Source: Rhizobium leguminosarum (GTDB lineage: Bacteria > Pseudomonadota > Alphaproteobacteria > Rhizobiales > Rhizobiaceae). From it: a stretch of 64,000 bases of DNA. The stretch is from contig NZ_JAGIOR010000001.1 in NCBI RefSeq assembly GCF_017876795.1, positions 1,383,501-1,447,500 of the forward strand. Reading direction: 5' to 3'. Below, in pieces: positions 57,201 through 64,000 of the stretch. The notes under the pieces were generated by a model. It was not told the DNA's origin. It saw nothing but the letters and a program-made list of their open reading frames with translations, and made no database searches. The translations under genes were made by a program, and so were the position numbers. The first letter of the stretch is position 1; every line of letters begins with the position of its first letter.

Positions 57201-57332
57201 GCGGACCGTCGTCGGCGCGATGTCGGGATATTGCGAGATCGATAGGGTGGAGATTGCCAGCAAGCCGGCGAGCATGATGGTGATCGCAATGACCCAGGCA
57301 AAAATCGGACGTCGGATGAAAAACTTGGCCAT
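54222..57332 (-). CDS. RND multidrug efflux inner-membrane transporter (AcrB/HAE1 family)
   Basis: The 1036-residue transporter has the HAE1 layout. A first helix ([20 protein letters not shown]) and a large periplasmic domain come first. The membrane block holds [18 protein letters not shown], with the two Asp of the proton relay. A second half repeats the pattern ([25 protein letters not shown]). It is similar in set-up to AmeB of Agrobacterium and BepE/G of Brucella, as remembered. It exports drugs, bile-type detergents or plant phenolics; the substrate is unknown. AGGAAC lies before the ATG, 48 bp after the adaptor gene. Confidence 0.96.
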   Translation of the reverse strand: [1036 protein letters not shown]

Positions 57333-57380
57333 CGGTTGTTCCTGTGCGGCTGAGACGGTGACGATGCGGGCTCGAAGCGC

Positions 57381-58592
57381 TTACTTCGCTGCGGGCTTCT
57401 GCGTATCACCGGCCGCGGGCTGCTCGGCAGCCACGACCACGCCGTTGTCGGTGATCTTCATCGGGACCGGCTTTACCGGCATGTCTGACGTGATTGATTG
57501 CAGGCCGCTGACGATCAGCTGATCGCCGTCCTTCATCCCTTCGGTCACGAGCCAGGAATTGTTGGACGGCGAGCTGTTCTCGAAAGCGCGGGTTTCGACC
57601 TTGCCATCGGCGGAAACGAACTGCGCCGTCAGGCGGCCGTTGGCGTCACGGCTCGTCGCCAGCTGCGGCAGCGCATAACCGTCCTCGGCGCCGAGTTCGA
57701 CGGTTGCCCGGACATACATGCCGGGCAGCACGATACGGTCGGGATTGGGAAAGAGCACGCGGATGATGAAGGTGCCGGTGGTCTCACTGACCACCTGCTT
57801 CGACATGTCGAGCTTGCCCTGCTGATTGTATTCCTTGCCGTCTTCGAGGATCAGGTGGAAGACGACATTGGCTGCGCCCTTGATGTCGCCGGCGGCCATC
57901 GCATCGCGCAGCTTCAGCAGGTTGGTGCTCGATTCCGTCAGCGAGATATAGATCGGATCAAGTTGGCGGATCGTCGTCAGCGCCGTCGTCTGATTGGCTG
58001 AAACGACGTTGCCGACATTATAGGCCGTCTGGTCGCTAATGCCGTCGAAGGGCGCGATGATCCTGGTGTGGTCGAGATCGATCTGCGCGGCGGACAGTGC
58101 TGCCTTCGCCGACTCGACTTCGGCCCTGGCCTGGAGCAGCGTCGTCTTGGCCGTTTCAAATTCGATCTGAGTGGCGCCACTGCCGACGAGGCGCTGGTAG
58201 CGGTCGAGATTGCTTTCAGCGCTCGGCACACTCGCTTCGGCTTTGGAGATTGCTGCCTTGGCCTGCTCGACGGCAGCGATATAGGGCGCATCCTCGATCT
58301 GGTAGAGAAGGTCGCCCTTCTTGATCTCGCCGCCTTCCTTGAAGGCGATCTCGCGGATGAGGCCGCTCACCTGCGGCCGGATATCGGCCGTCTGGAAGGT
58401 CTCGGCGCGGCCGGGAAGGATCGTGGTAATCGGGAAACTACCCTTTTTCAGCGTGATCACGCCGACGGGCGAGGCCTGTTGGGCCGCGCCTGCGGATGCA
58501 TTGCCGGCGGGCTTGCTGGCGTTATCGCTGCAGGCTGCGAGCAACGCGCCGAGCGCCAGCGCCGAGGAGATGAGGAGGGCACGCCGTATCAT
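57381..58592 (-). CDS. RND efflux periplasmic adaptor lipoprotein
   Basis: The 403-residue membrane fusion protein has a lipobox LLAAC (Cys about 21). A barrel-sandwich (lipoyl-like) domain contains RPQVSGLIREIAFKEGGEIKKGDLLYQIE, an alpha hairpin of coiled-coil type follows (about 100-170), then ARTIIAPFDG-like HTRIIAPFDGISDQTAYNVG. It joins the RND transporter to the outer-membrane protein. It is the first structural gene of the pump and lies 157 bp after tetR, with palindromes between. Confidence 0.95.
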   Translation of the reverse strand: MIRRALLISSALALGALLAACSDNASKPAGNASAGAAQQASPVGVITLKKGSFPITTILPGRAETFQTADIRPQVSGLIREIAFKEGGEIKKGDLLYQIEDAPYIAAVEQAKAAISKAEASVPSAESNLDRYQRLVGSGATQIEFETAKTTLLQARAEVESAKAALSAAQIDLDHTRIIAPFDGISDQTAYNVGNVVSANQTTALTTIRQLDPIYISLTESSTNLLKLRDAMAAGDIKGAANVVFHLILEDGKEYNQQGKLDMSKQVVSETTGTFIIRVLFPNPDRIVLPGMYVRATVELGAEDGYALPQLATSRDANGRLTAQFVSADGKVETRAFENSSPSNNSWLVTEGMKDGDQLIVSGLQSITSDMPVKPVPMKITDNGVVVAAEQPAAGDTQKPAAK

Positions 58593-58717
58593 TCTGAATT
58601 CCCTGTGCGGTGGCAGTTGCCGTTCAATCCACGGGCTCGGCTCAGCCGAGCGCAGGCTTATCTAAGCATCAGGACTGGTTTGGCCTCAAATGCCATCATC
58701 CGAATTTAAGAAAACGT

Positions 58718-58750
58718 TTACGAAGTGACGTAAGTCAGCAATCGTCACTT
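58718..58750. promoter_or_regulatory. Overlapping palindromes before the pump operon (TetR operator candidates)
   Basis: TTACG-N6-CGTAA spans 58718-58733. A larger AAGTGACG-N12-CGTCACTT pairs 58723-58730 with 58743-58750. The second arm overlaps the stop codon of the TetR gene. Both lie between the TetR gene and the adaptor gene, where a repressor would act on the pump transcript. Confidence 0.6.
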
Positions 58751-59351
58751 AGCAAGCGTTATTTTGCAGTGCGGCATCGACGAAGCCCACGATGTGCTCG
58801 GCCCGGTGCACAAGTGTTTCCTTGTCGTCGCGGGCGATCAGGATAGGGTGCAGCACGCAGGCGAGCACGTCTGCGACGGTGCGTGCCGCGCTCTCGGGAT
58901 CGCGGCAATGATAACGTCCCTGCGCCATTCCCTCGCGGATGATCTCACCGAGCCTTTCTTCAATACGGGCGCGATAACGGTTGCCGGCCTCGAGTTTGGC
59001 TTCGATTGTCGAAAGCACCATTTCGAAGATGTAAGGGTTCTTCTGGATGTCCTGCAGATGGCCTTCGAGGAGGCGAAGGACGAAGCGAAGCAGTTGCTCC
59101 TTCGGCGGCAGGTCCTGGTCGAAGGCGGCGAAACGCTCGGTCGCATTGTCGAGATGGCGCCCGGCGATCGCATCGATCAGCGCGACCTTGGACCGGAAAT
59201 GCTTGAAGACATTGGCCGGCGACATGTGGAGCGCGCCGGCGATGTCGGCAATCGCCACCGCGACATAGCCGCGCTCGCGAAAGAGCATCTCCGCCATGGA
59301 GAGAATGTCTTCCCGCGTTTCCTCGGCCTTGCGTCTCGGCCTTCTTGCCAT
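58749..59351 (-). CDS. TetR-family regulator of the RND pump
   Basis: The 200-residue regulator has the TetR helix-turn-helix at about 12-60 (ETREDILSMAEMLFRERGYVAVAIADIAGALHMSPANVFKHFRSK). A C-terminal helical ligand domain follows, ending VGFVDAALQNNAC. It lies directly upstream of the pump genes in the same direction, unlike the divergent acrR type. GGGGGA precedes the ATG. Candidate operators lie at its 3' end. Confidence 0.93.
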   Translation of the reverse strand: MARRPRRKAEETREDILSMAEMLFRERGYVAVAIADIAGALHMSPANVFKHFRSKVALIDAIAGRHLDNATERFAAFDQDLPPKEQLLRFVLRLLEGHLQDIQKNPYIFEMVLSTIEAKLEAGNRYRARIEERLGEIIREGMAQGRYHCRDPESAARTVADVLACVLHPILIARDDKETLVHRAEHIVGFVDAALQNNAC

Positions 59352-59457
59352 CCGTCCCCCGCCGGGCGAGCCCGATCCTTCTTTCGGCTGATGTTAGCGC
59401 GATTGCACGAAATGCAGCAAGCCGATGATCGGCCGGCGGCTTTTGTGCGCCGCCATC

Positions 59458-60483
59458 TCAGAGGAAGTAAGGGGCGAGGTTCTTTCGGACACGAGCAAGC
59501 GGCGTCTCGCCACTATCGTCGGGAACGAACCGCTGGCCGGTGATCGCCTCATACGCCTTGATATAGACCTCGGAGGTCTGCTCGATCAGTTCGTTGGGGA
59601 TTTCCGGAATGTCGTCCTTATAAGGGTCGCAGCGCTCCGCCACCCAGGCGCGGACGAAATCCTTGTCGAAACTTTCCGGACGTTTTCCGGCGGCGAAGCT
59701 TGCCGGATAGCTTTCGGCAAGCCAGTAGCGGCTGCTGTCGGGCGTGTGGATCTCGTCGGCGAGGATGATATTGCCGTCGCCATCGGTGCCGAATTCATAT
59801 TTGGTGTCGACCAGAACTAGGCCGCGTTTCGCGGCCATCTCCTGGCCGCGGGCGAAGAGCGCATGCGCGTATCTCGACAATGTCTGCCACTGCTCCTTGG
59901 TCAGAAGGCCGCGCGTGACGATTTCGTCAGGCCTCAGCGGCTCGTCATGGCCGCCATCGAATTCCTTGCTGGTCGGGGTGATGACGGGTTCGGGCAGGAT
60001 CTGGTTGTCGCGCATGCCGTCTGGCAGGCGCATGCCGTACATCTCGCGCTCACCCTTCTTATAGAGTGTCAGGATCGACGTGCCGGTGGTGCCGGCGAGA
60101 TAACCGCGCACGACGATTTCGACCGGCAGGATGTCGAGCCGCGTGCCGATGACGACATTCGCATCGGGATAGTCGAGGACATGGTTCGGGCAGATGTCCT
60201 TTGTCGCCTCGAACCAGTAGCGCGCCGTCTGCGTCAGCACCTGGCCCTTATAGGGAATGCAGGTGAGGATGCGGTCGAAAGCGCTCAGCCGGTCGGTGCT
60301 GATGATAATCCGGCGTCCGTCCGGAAGATCGTAATTCTCTCGCACCTTGCCGCGATAATAGTTCGGCAGTTCCGGGAAATGGGCTTCGGAGAGGATTCGC
60401 ACGGCGCTCGACTGTCCTTGTGATTGGGTGAAGGCTTCCTGTCGTTTCATTGCCGGGAAGTCAAGGTGCGCCAAGTATCGCAT
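59458..60483 (-). CDS. purC: SAICAR synthase (phosphoribosylaminoimidazole-succinocarboxamide synthase)
   Basis: PurC joins CAIR and aspartate with ATP in purine synthesis. This is the longer form, about 341 residues, with [49 protein letters not shown] and [17 protein letters not shown] 60483 overlaps the TGA of the transporter gene (TGATG), suggesting coupling; ATG 60450 (MKRQEAF) is a second possibility. Rhizobia usually keep another, shorter purC by the purL genes, so this may be a second copy (inference). No purine riboswitch was seen. Confidence 0.92.
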   Translation of the reverse strand: MRYLAHLDFPAMKRQEAFTQSQGQSSAVRILSEAHFPELPNYYRGKVRENYDLPDGRRIIISTDRLSAFDRILTCIPYKGQVLTQTARYWFEATKDICPNHVLDYPDANVVIGTRLDILPVEIVVRGYLAGTTGTSILTLYKKGEREMYGMRLPDGMRDNQILPEPVITPTSKEFDGGHDEPLRPDEIVTRGLLTKEQWQTLSRYAHALFARGQEMAAKRGLVLVDTKYEFGTDGDGNIILADEIHTPDSSRYWLAESYPASFAAGKRPESFDKDFVRAWVAERCDPYKDDIPEIPNELIEQTSEVYIKAYEAITGQRFVPDDSGETPLARVRKNLAPYFL

Positions 60484-62213
60484 CACAGCCAGAACAGAGC
60501 CAGGAGAAACAAAGCGAGGCCGTAACTTGTAACGGCAAGCGGCCAGCCGGCGCGCAGGAAGTCACTGAAGCGGTAGCCGCCAATGCCCATTGCCAACGTA
60601 TTGTTATGATGGCCGAAGGGCGTCAGAAAATCGAGCGAGGCGCCGGCCGCGACCGCGATCAGATAGGCGTGCGGCGCATGCTGGCCGGCTCTTGCAAATT
60701 CCAGGGCGATCGGGGTCAGAACGATTGCGACCGTCGCGTTGTTGACGAAGGGTGTCAGCGCCATGGCGAGGAAGAGGATGAGAGCGACGCCGAAGAGCGG
60801 ATGGGTGATCGGCACGACGACGCTGAGCCAGCCGGCAATGGTTTCGGCCGCCCCGGTGGTTGCCACCGCCTGACCGATCGGGATCATCGCCGCCAGCATG
60901 ATAATGATCGGCCAATTGAGATCGGCCATCGCCTGGCGGATGTTCAGATGATTGAGCAAAGCGAGCACGAGCACGACGCCGGCAAAGGAAACATCGGGAC
61001 GCAAGCCGGCCGCCGAGGCGGCGATGCCGCAGGCAAAGAGCGCGAAGGGCCGCAAGGAGAGCGAGGCCGGTTCGCTCGAAGCAGCCGAGGCGAGCGGCAG
61101 GCACTCGCTTTCTTCAAGCGCTTCGGCGATCGCCATGCGCGGCCCCTCTAACGTCAATATATCGCCAATCGACAGCTGCAGGTCGAGGAATCGGCCCTCT
61201 ATGCGCGGCGCGCGCATAGAAAGAGCGGTGACCGCAACGCCGCGACTGTGAAAGATTTCGAGCGAGCGGATCCGCGATCCGACCAGCGTGCTTTCCGGCA
61301 TGACGACGGCTTCGACACGGGTAAAATCCGGCTGCAGGCCATGCGGATGGGCATCGGCCATCAGCGCCTGCGCGGCGGCAAGGCCGACAAAGACCGTATC
61401 GCCGCCTTCGGCAAGCAGCACGTCGCCGGCTTCGATCACCGACTGGTCGAGCGGTCCGAAGACGAAATTGTCGCCGCGGATTAGCGCATGGGGCTTTATG
61501 CCGAAACGCTGGGGACAATCGGAAAGGCGCACGCCGATCAGCGGTGAAACGTCGGGGATGCGACGCTCGACGACGATGCGGCGCGTGGCCGGAGAGACCG
61601 TCGCCGGCGCGTCATCGAGATCTGGAAACAGCCGCTGCACGCGAAAAGAGATGAGTAGAATGCCGGCGATTGCGACCGGCAGGCCGACATAGGCGAAATC
61701 GAAAAAGTGAAAGCTCGCGCCGGTCGCTTTAGTGAGCGCATCGCTGACGAGCAGGTTGGCCGGCGTGCCGATCAGCGAAACGAGACCGCCGAGCAGGGCT
61801 GCGAATGAGACCGGCATGACGAGCTGGCGGTGGGGGATCGCCAGAGCCGTGCCGAGCCGCAGTGCCACCGGCAGGGTGATCGCAAAGGCACCGATATTGT
61901 TCATGAAGATGGAGATGAAGCCGGTAAGCAATGAAGTGCCTGATATGACCTGAAAACCCGAGGGCCCTGCGGCAGCGAGACTGTCGAAGAGCTTGGCGCG
62001 CGCCAGCACCTGAACGATCAGCAGGATCTCGACGACGGTGACGACGACGGGACTGGCGAAGCCCGTGAAGATCTGGTCGGCGGGATAAAGGCCGAGCGCA
62101 TGGCCAGCAAGCAGACCGGCGATCGAGACCACCTCGATGCGGAAGCGTTCGAGTGAGAAGAGAACGAGCATCGCCAGCAGAAGGATCAGCAGGGATGCTT
62201 GCTCGAACGTCAT
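60483..62213 (-). CDS. DASS/SLC13-type anion transporter with central RCK_C domains
   Basis: The 576-residue membrane protein has the SLC13 fold, with hallmark turns [15 protein letters not shown] and a later [19 protein letters not shown] plus the hairpin [10 protein letters not shown]. Between the two membrane halves sit two TrkA-C (RCK_C) domains at about 210-370 ([39 protein letters not shown]), as in sulfate- and citrate-type members. It may carry sulfate, dicarboxylate or other anions; the sequence does not say which. It precedes purC with overlapping codons. Confidence 0.88.
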   Translation of the reverse strand: MTFEQASLLILLLAMLVLFSLERFRIEVVSIAGLLAGHALGLYPADQIFTGFASPVVVTVVEILLIVQVLARAKLFDSLAAAGPSGFQVISGTSLLTGFISIFMNNIGAFAITLPVALRLGTALAIPHRQLVMPVSFAALLGGLVSLIGTPANLLVSDALTKATGASFHFFDFAYVGLPVAIAGILLISFRVQRLFPDLDDAPATVSPATRRIVVERRIPDVSPLIGVRLSDCPQRFGIKPHALIRGDNFVFGPLDQSVIEAGDVLLAEGGDTVFVGLAAAQALMADAHPHGLQPDFTRVEAVVMPESTLVGSRIRSLEIFHSRGVAVTALSMRAPRIEGRFLDLQLSIGDILTLEGPRMAIAEALEESECLPLASAASSEPASLSLRPFALFACGIAASAAGLRPDVSFAGVVLVLALLNHLNIRQAMADLNWPIIIMLAAMIPIGQAVATTGAAETIAGWLSVVVPITHPLFGVALILFLAMALTPFVNNATVAIVLTPIALEFARAGQHAPHAYLIAVAAGASLDFLTPFGHHNNTLAMGIGGYRFSDFLRAGWPLAVTSYGLALFLLALFWL

Positions 62214-62315
62214 GCGTGGATCCGGTGTTTCATCGACCAGGCAGACTGTAATCGTTCCTCATGCGCTGTACAGAGGTGCCTTCAGGCGAAGATTGGACAA
62301 TTCCTATATCGCGCA

Positions 62316-63002
62316 TCAAGCCAGTGGGGCCTGCCACCGGCCGGCTGCGTTCCGCTCCAGAATGGGCGTTGCGAAAACGCCGACTGTGCGCTCGATCCAT
62401 TGCGGCGCGATGGCCGCAAGGCTTTCGCGCCAGCGCTCCGATTGCAGCATCGCCGCACCGATGGCGGCGGGTTCGATGCCGCAGGCCGTCAACAGGTGAA
62501 GGCCGGCGGTGATCGAGGCGCCGCTGGAAATGACGTCATCAATCAGAGCGACGCGCCGTCCGGTCAGCAGCGGCAGCATGCGGGGATCGATATAGAGGCG
62601 CTTCTGCTGTGTCGGCGTGGTGATCGAGGACAGGGCGACGGAGAGCTCGTCGCGGTACCAGAATTTGCGCGAGGTGCCGAGCGGAACGTACCGGTTATGA
62701 CCAAGCTTCTGCGCCACGGCGGCAGCAAGCGTCAGGCCAAGTGTCGGCAGGCCGGCGACGACATCGATGCACATCGGCCTGATCCTTTCGGCGAGGCTTT
62801 CGGCGAGCGCATCGAGCACGGCGAAGCTCGCCTGGTTGACGATCAGCGAGGCGAGGGCATGTTCGCCATCCGCCAGCACGCGGATCGGCAGGCGAAGCTG
62901 GCGGCCGTCTTCCAGCGCGGCGACATAGAAGGAGGTGAACTCGCCGGCGGCGGCAAAGGTGCCGGGCGGGTGAAACTCCTGCCAGAAATCGTGCGGCGCC
63001 AT
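62316..63002 (-). CDS. Orphan phosphoribosyltransferase-like protein
   Basis: The protein is about 228 residues of type I PRTase fold. The PRPP loop is VALIDDVISSGASITAGL; LPTLGLTLAAAVAQKLGHNRYVPLG lies before it. It is related to adenine/xanthine or orotate PRTases, but the base-specific hood is not diagnostic. ATG 63002 (MAPHDFWQEF) is chosen. A TTG at 63020 overlapping the TGA of the pseudouridine synthase is an alternative. Being close to a purC gene, it may act in purine salvage (inference). Confidence 0.8.
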   Translation of the reverse strand: MAPHDFWQEFHPPGTFAAAGEFTSFYVAALEDGRQLRLPIRVLADGEHALASLIVNQASFAVLDALAESLAERIRPMCIDVVAGLPTLGLTLAAAVAQKLGHNRYVPLGTSRKFWYRDELSVALSSITTPTQQKRLYIDPRMLPLLTGRRVALIDDVISSGASITAGLHLLTACGIEPAAIGAAMLQSERWRESLAAIAPQWIERTVGVFATPILERNAAGRWQAPLA

Positions 63003-63016
63003 GCCAGCCCCATCAG

Positions 63017-63823
63017 TCAATTGCGTCTTGTCCTCTCAACCCCGGTTTTCCGGCGCAACGCTTGTAACTCCGCCTCGGTCAGCGCACGCACGGCACCTTT
63101 GGGTAGCTCGCCCAGTTCAAGCCCGCCGATTGCGACGCGCACGAGGCGCCGGCATTCGGTTCCGAGCGCTTCCAGCATGCGGCGGATCTGGCGGTTGCGG
63201 CCTTCGTCGAGTTCGACCTCGATCCATGAATTCCTGTCGCCCTGGCGCAAGCGCCGCGCGGCGGTCGCCGTCAGCAATTCGCCGTCGTGACGGATGCCCG
63301 ATGTCATGGCGGCGATGCCCTCGTCGTCCATGATACCGTCGATCTGGACATGATAGGTCTTCGTCACATGCGTGATCGGATCGAGCAGGATCTGGGCGAA
63401 TTCCGTGTCGTTGGTGAAAAGCAGCAGGCCCTCGCTCGCCTTGTCGAGCCGGCCGACCGGGGAAAGATGCGGGATGTCGAATTCCCTGAGGCAATCATAG
63501 ACCGTCGGCCTGCCTTCGGGATCGTCGCGGGTGGTGACGAGACCGCGAGGCTTGTTGAGCATCAGATAGATTTTCGCTTCGGCGGCGATGACGAGGCCGT
63601 CGACGCTGATCTTGGCCGTAGCAAGGTCGACCCAGGCGGAGGTATCGCTGATGGTCCGGCCGTCGACGGCAACGCGACTTTCGGCGATCAGCCGTTCGGC
63701 CTGCGTTCGGGAGCAATAACCAAGCTTGGAAAGAGCACGGGGGAGGGTGACCCGTTTGGCCGCGGCGTCGGCGGCGGGCTTTGTCCGCTCGCGCGTCTTA
63801 TATGATGGACGCCGTTCCCTCAT
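63017..63823 (-). CDS. Pseudouridine synthase, RsuA/RluB/E/F family
   Basis: The 268-residue enzyme begins with a basic tail and an S4 RNA-binding domain (about 25-80; LPRALSKLGYCSRTQAERLI). The catalytic domain follows, with LNKPRGLVTTRDDPEGRPTV, the active-site Asp in VGRLDKASEGLLLFTND, and EGRNRQIRRMLEALG. It isomerises a uridine in ribosomal RNA, probably 23S (RluB-like) or 16S. It overlaps or abuts the phosphoribosyltransferase gene. Confidence 0.93.
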   Translation of the reverse strand: MRERRPSYKTRERTKPAADAAAKRVTLPRALSKLGYCSRTQAERLIAESRVAVDGRTISDTSAWVDLATAKISVDGLVIAAEAKIYLMLNKPRGLVTTRDDPEGRPTVYDCLREFDIPHLSPVGRLDKASEGLLLFTNDTEFAQILLDPITHVTKTYHVQIDGIMDDEGIAAMTSGIRHDGELLTATAARRLRQGDRNSWIEVELDEGRNRQIRRMLEALGTECRRLVRVAIGGLELGELPKGAVRALTEAELQALRRKTGVERTRRN

Positions 63824-64000
63824 CTGCGGTCCTTATGCTGCCTTCATGCCTTCTCTTGGCATGAACGACGCAAGGATGCCAGCAAGGCAAAGAAAAACCG
63901 AGGGAGAAGAGACGCCGTCAAAGAACATCAGCGCTTTGGTGAAAAGCGCCGGCCGGCATGGTGGGGTTGCGCTGGCTCAGCGGCAGGCCATGAAGCCGGC
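63824..64000. other. Window end: intergenic and possible start of a plus-strand gene
   Basis: From ATG 63846 a plus-strand frame (MPSLGMNDARMPARQRKTEG...) stays open to the edge, but its residues do not resemble a family and no good ribosome site is present. A short inverted repeat ATGCCTTCTCTTGGCAT lies at 63846-63862. I cannot support a gene here. Confidence 0.3.

Overview
The window reads as the chromosome of a high-GC alphaproteobacterium of the Rhizobiaceae, most likely Rhizobium of the etli/leguminosarum/phaseoli type. The evidence is a sqdBDC sulfolipid operon, the ybgC-tolQRAB-pal-ybgF-tilS-ftsH-glmM order, a serC RNA leader ahead of serC-serA, cobalamin-controlled cbtBA, rhizobial palindromic repeats and close matches to remembered rhizobial proteins. 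The species call is inference; no database search was run.

Layout. 1-2851 (minus): sqdB-sqdD-sqdC, cut at the window edge. 2993-14844 (plus): a core block for envelope and tRNA work, namely ybgC, tolQ, tolR, tolA, an extra gene encoding only a TolA C-terminal-like domain, tolB, pal, ybgF, tilS carrying an in-frame palindromic repeat, ftsH and glmM. 15224-19107: an outer-membrane protein with a perfect CtrA-type box upstream, then serC-serA. 19191-24568: a small conserved protein, a PAS-GGDEF-EAL protein, an ArsR/SRPBCC pair, a tiny exported peptide, mnmA and a tRNA-Met. 24735-28736 is more fluid: a VCBS-type protein, a decayed ABC-ATPase end, pobA/pobR and a phosphoketolase stump.

28753-36377: ackA, a Pit phosphate transporter, a GGDEF-EAL protein, a 38-residue membrane protein missed by length filters, a histidine phosphatase and the B12-riboswitch cbtBA cobalt transporter. 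36362-43691: a molybdopterin oxidoreductase with no normal start codon, a DctB-like kinase, its DctD-like partner interrupted by an amber codon, and a TctCBA tricarboxylate transporter interrupted by a palindromic repeat between tctC and tctB. 43783-52493: an M20 amidohydrolase, then a minus-strand seven-gene operon (LacI regulator, substrate-binding protein, two permeases, ATPase, nucleoside hydrolase, adenine deaminase) with a palindromic operator. It looks like a self-contained nucleoside uptake and purine salvage unit. 52632-59351: an RND tripartite pump with its TetR regulator. 59458-63823: purC coupled to a DASS-type anion transporter, a phosphoribosyltransferase and a pseudouridine synthase.

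The most interesting points are the codon-aligned repeat inside tilS, the orphan TolA C-domain gene, the nucleoside-scavenging operon, the amber-split DctD-like regulator, CtrA-like boxes before tolQ, pal and the outer-membrane protein gene, and several unannotatable small genes and remnants. Terminators, promoters and operators were read by eye from inverted repeats and spacing and are untested.
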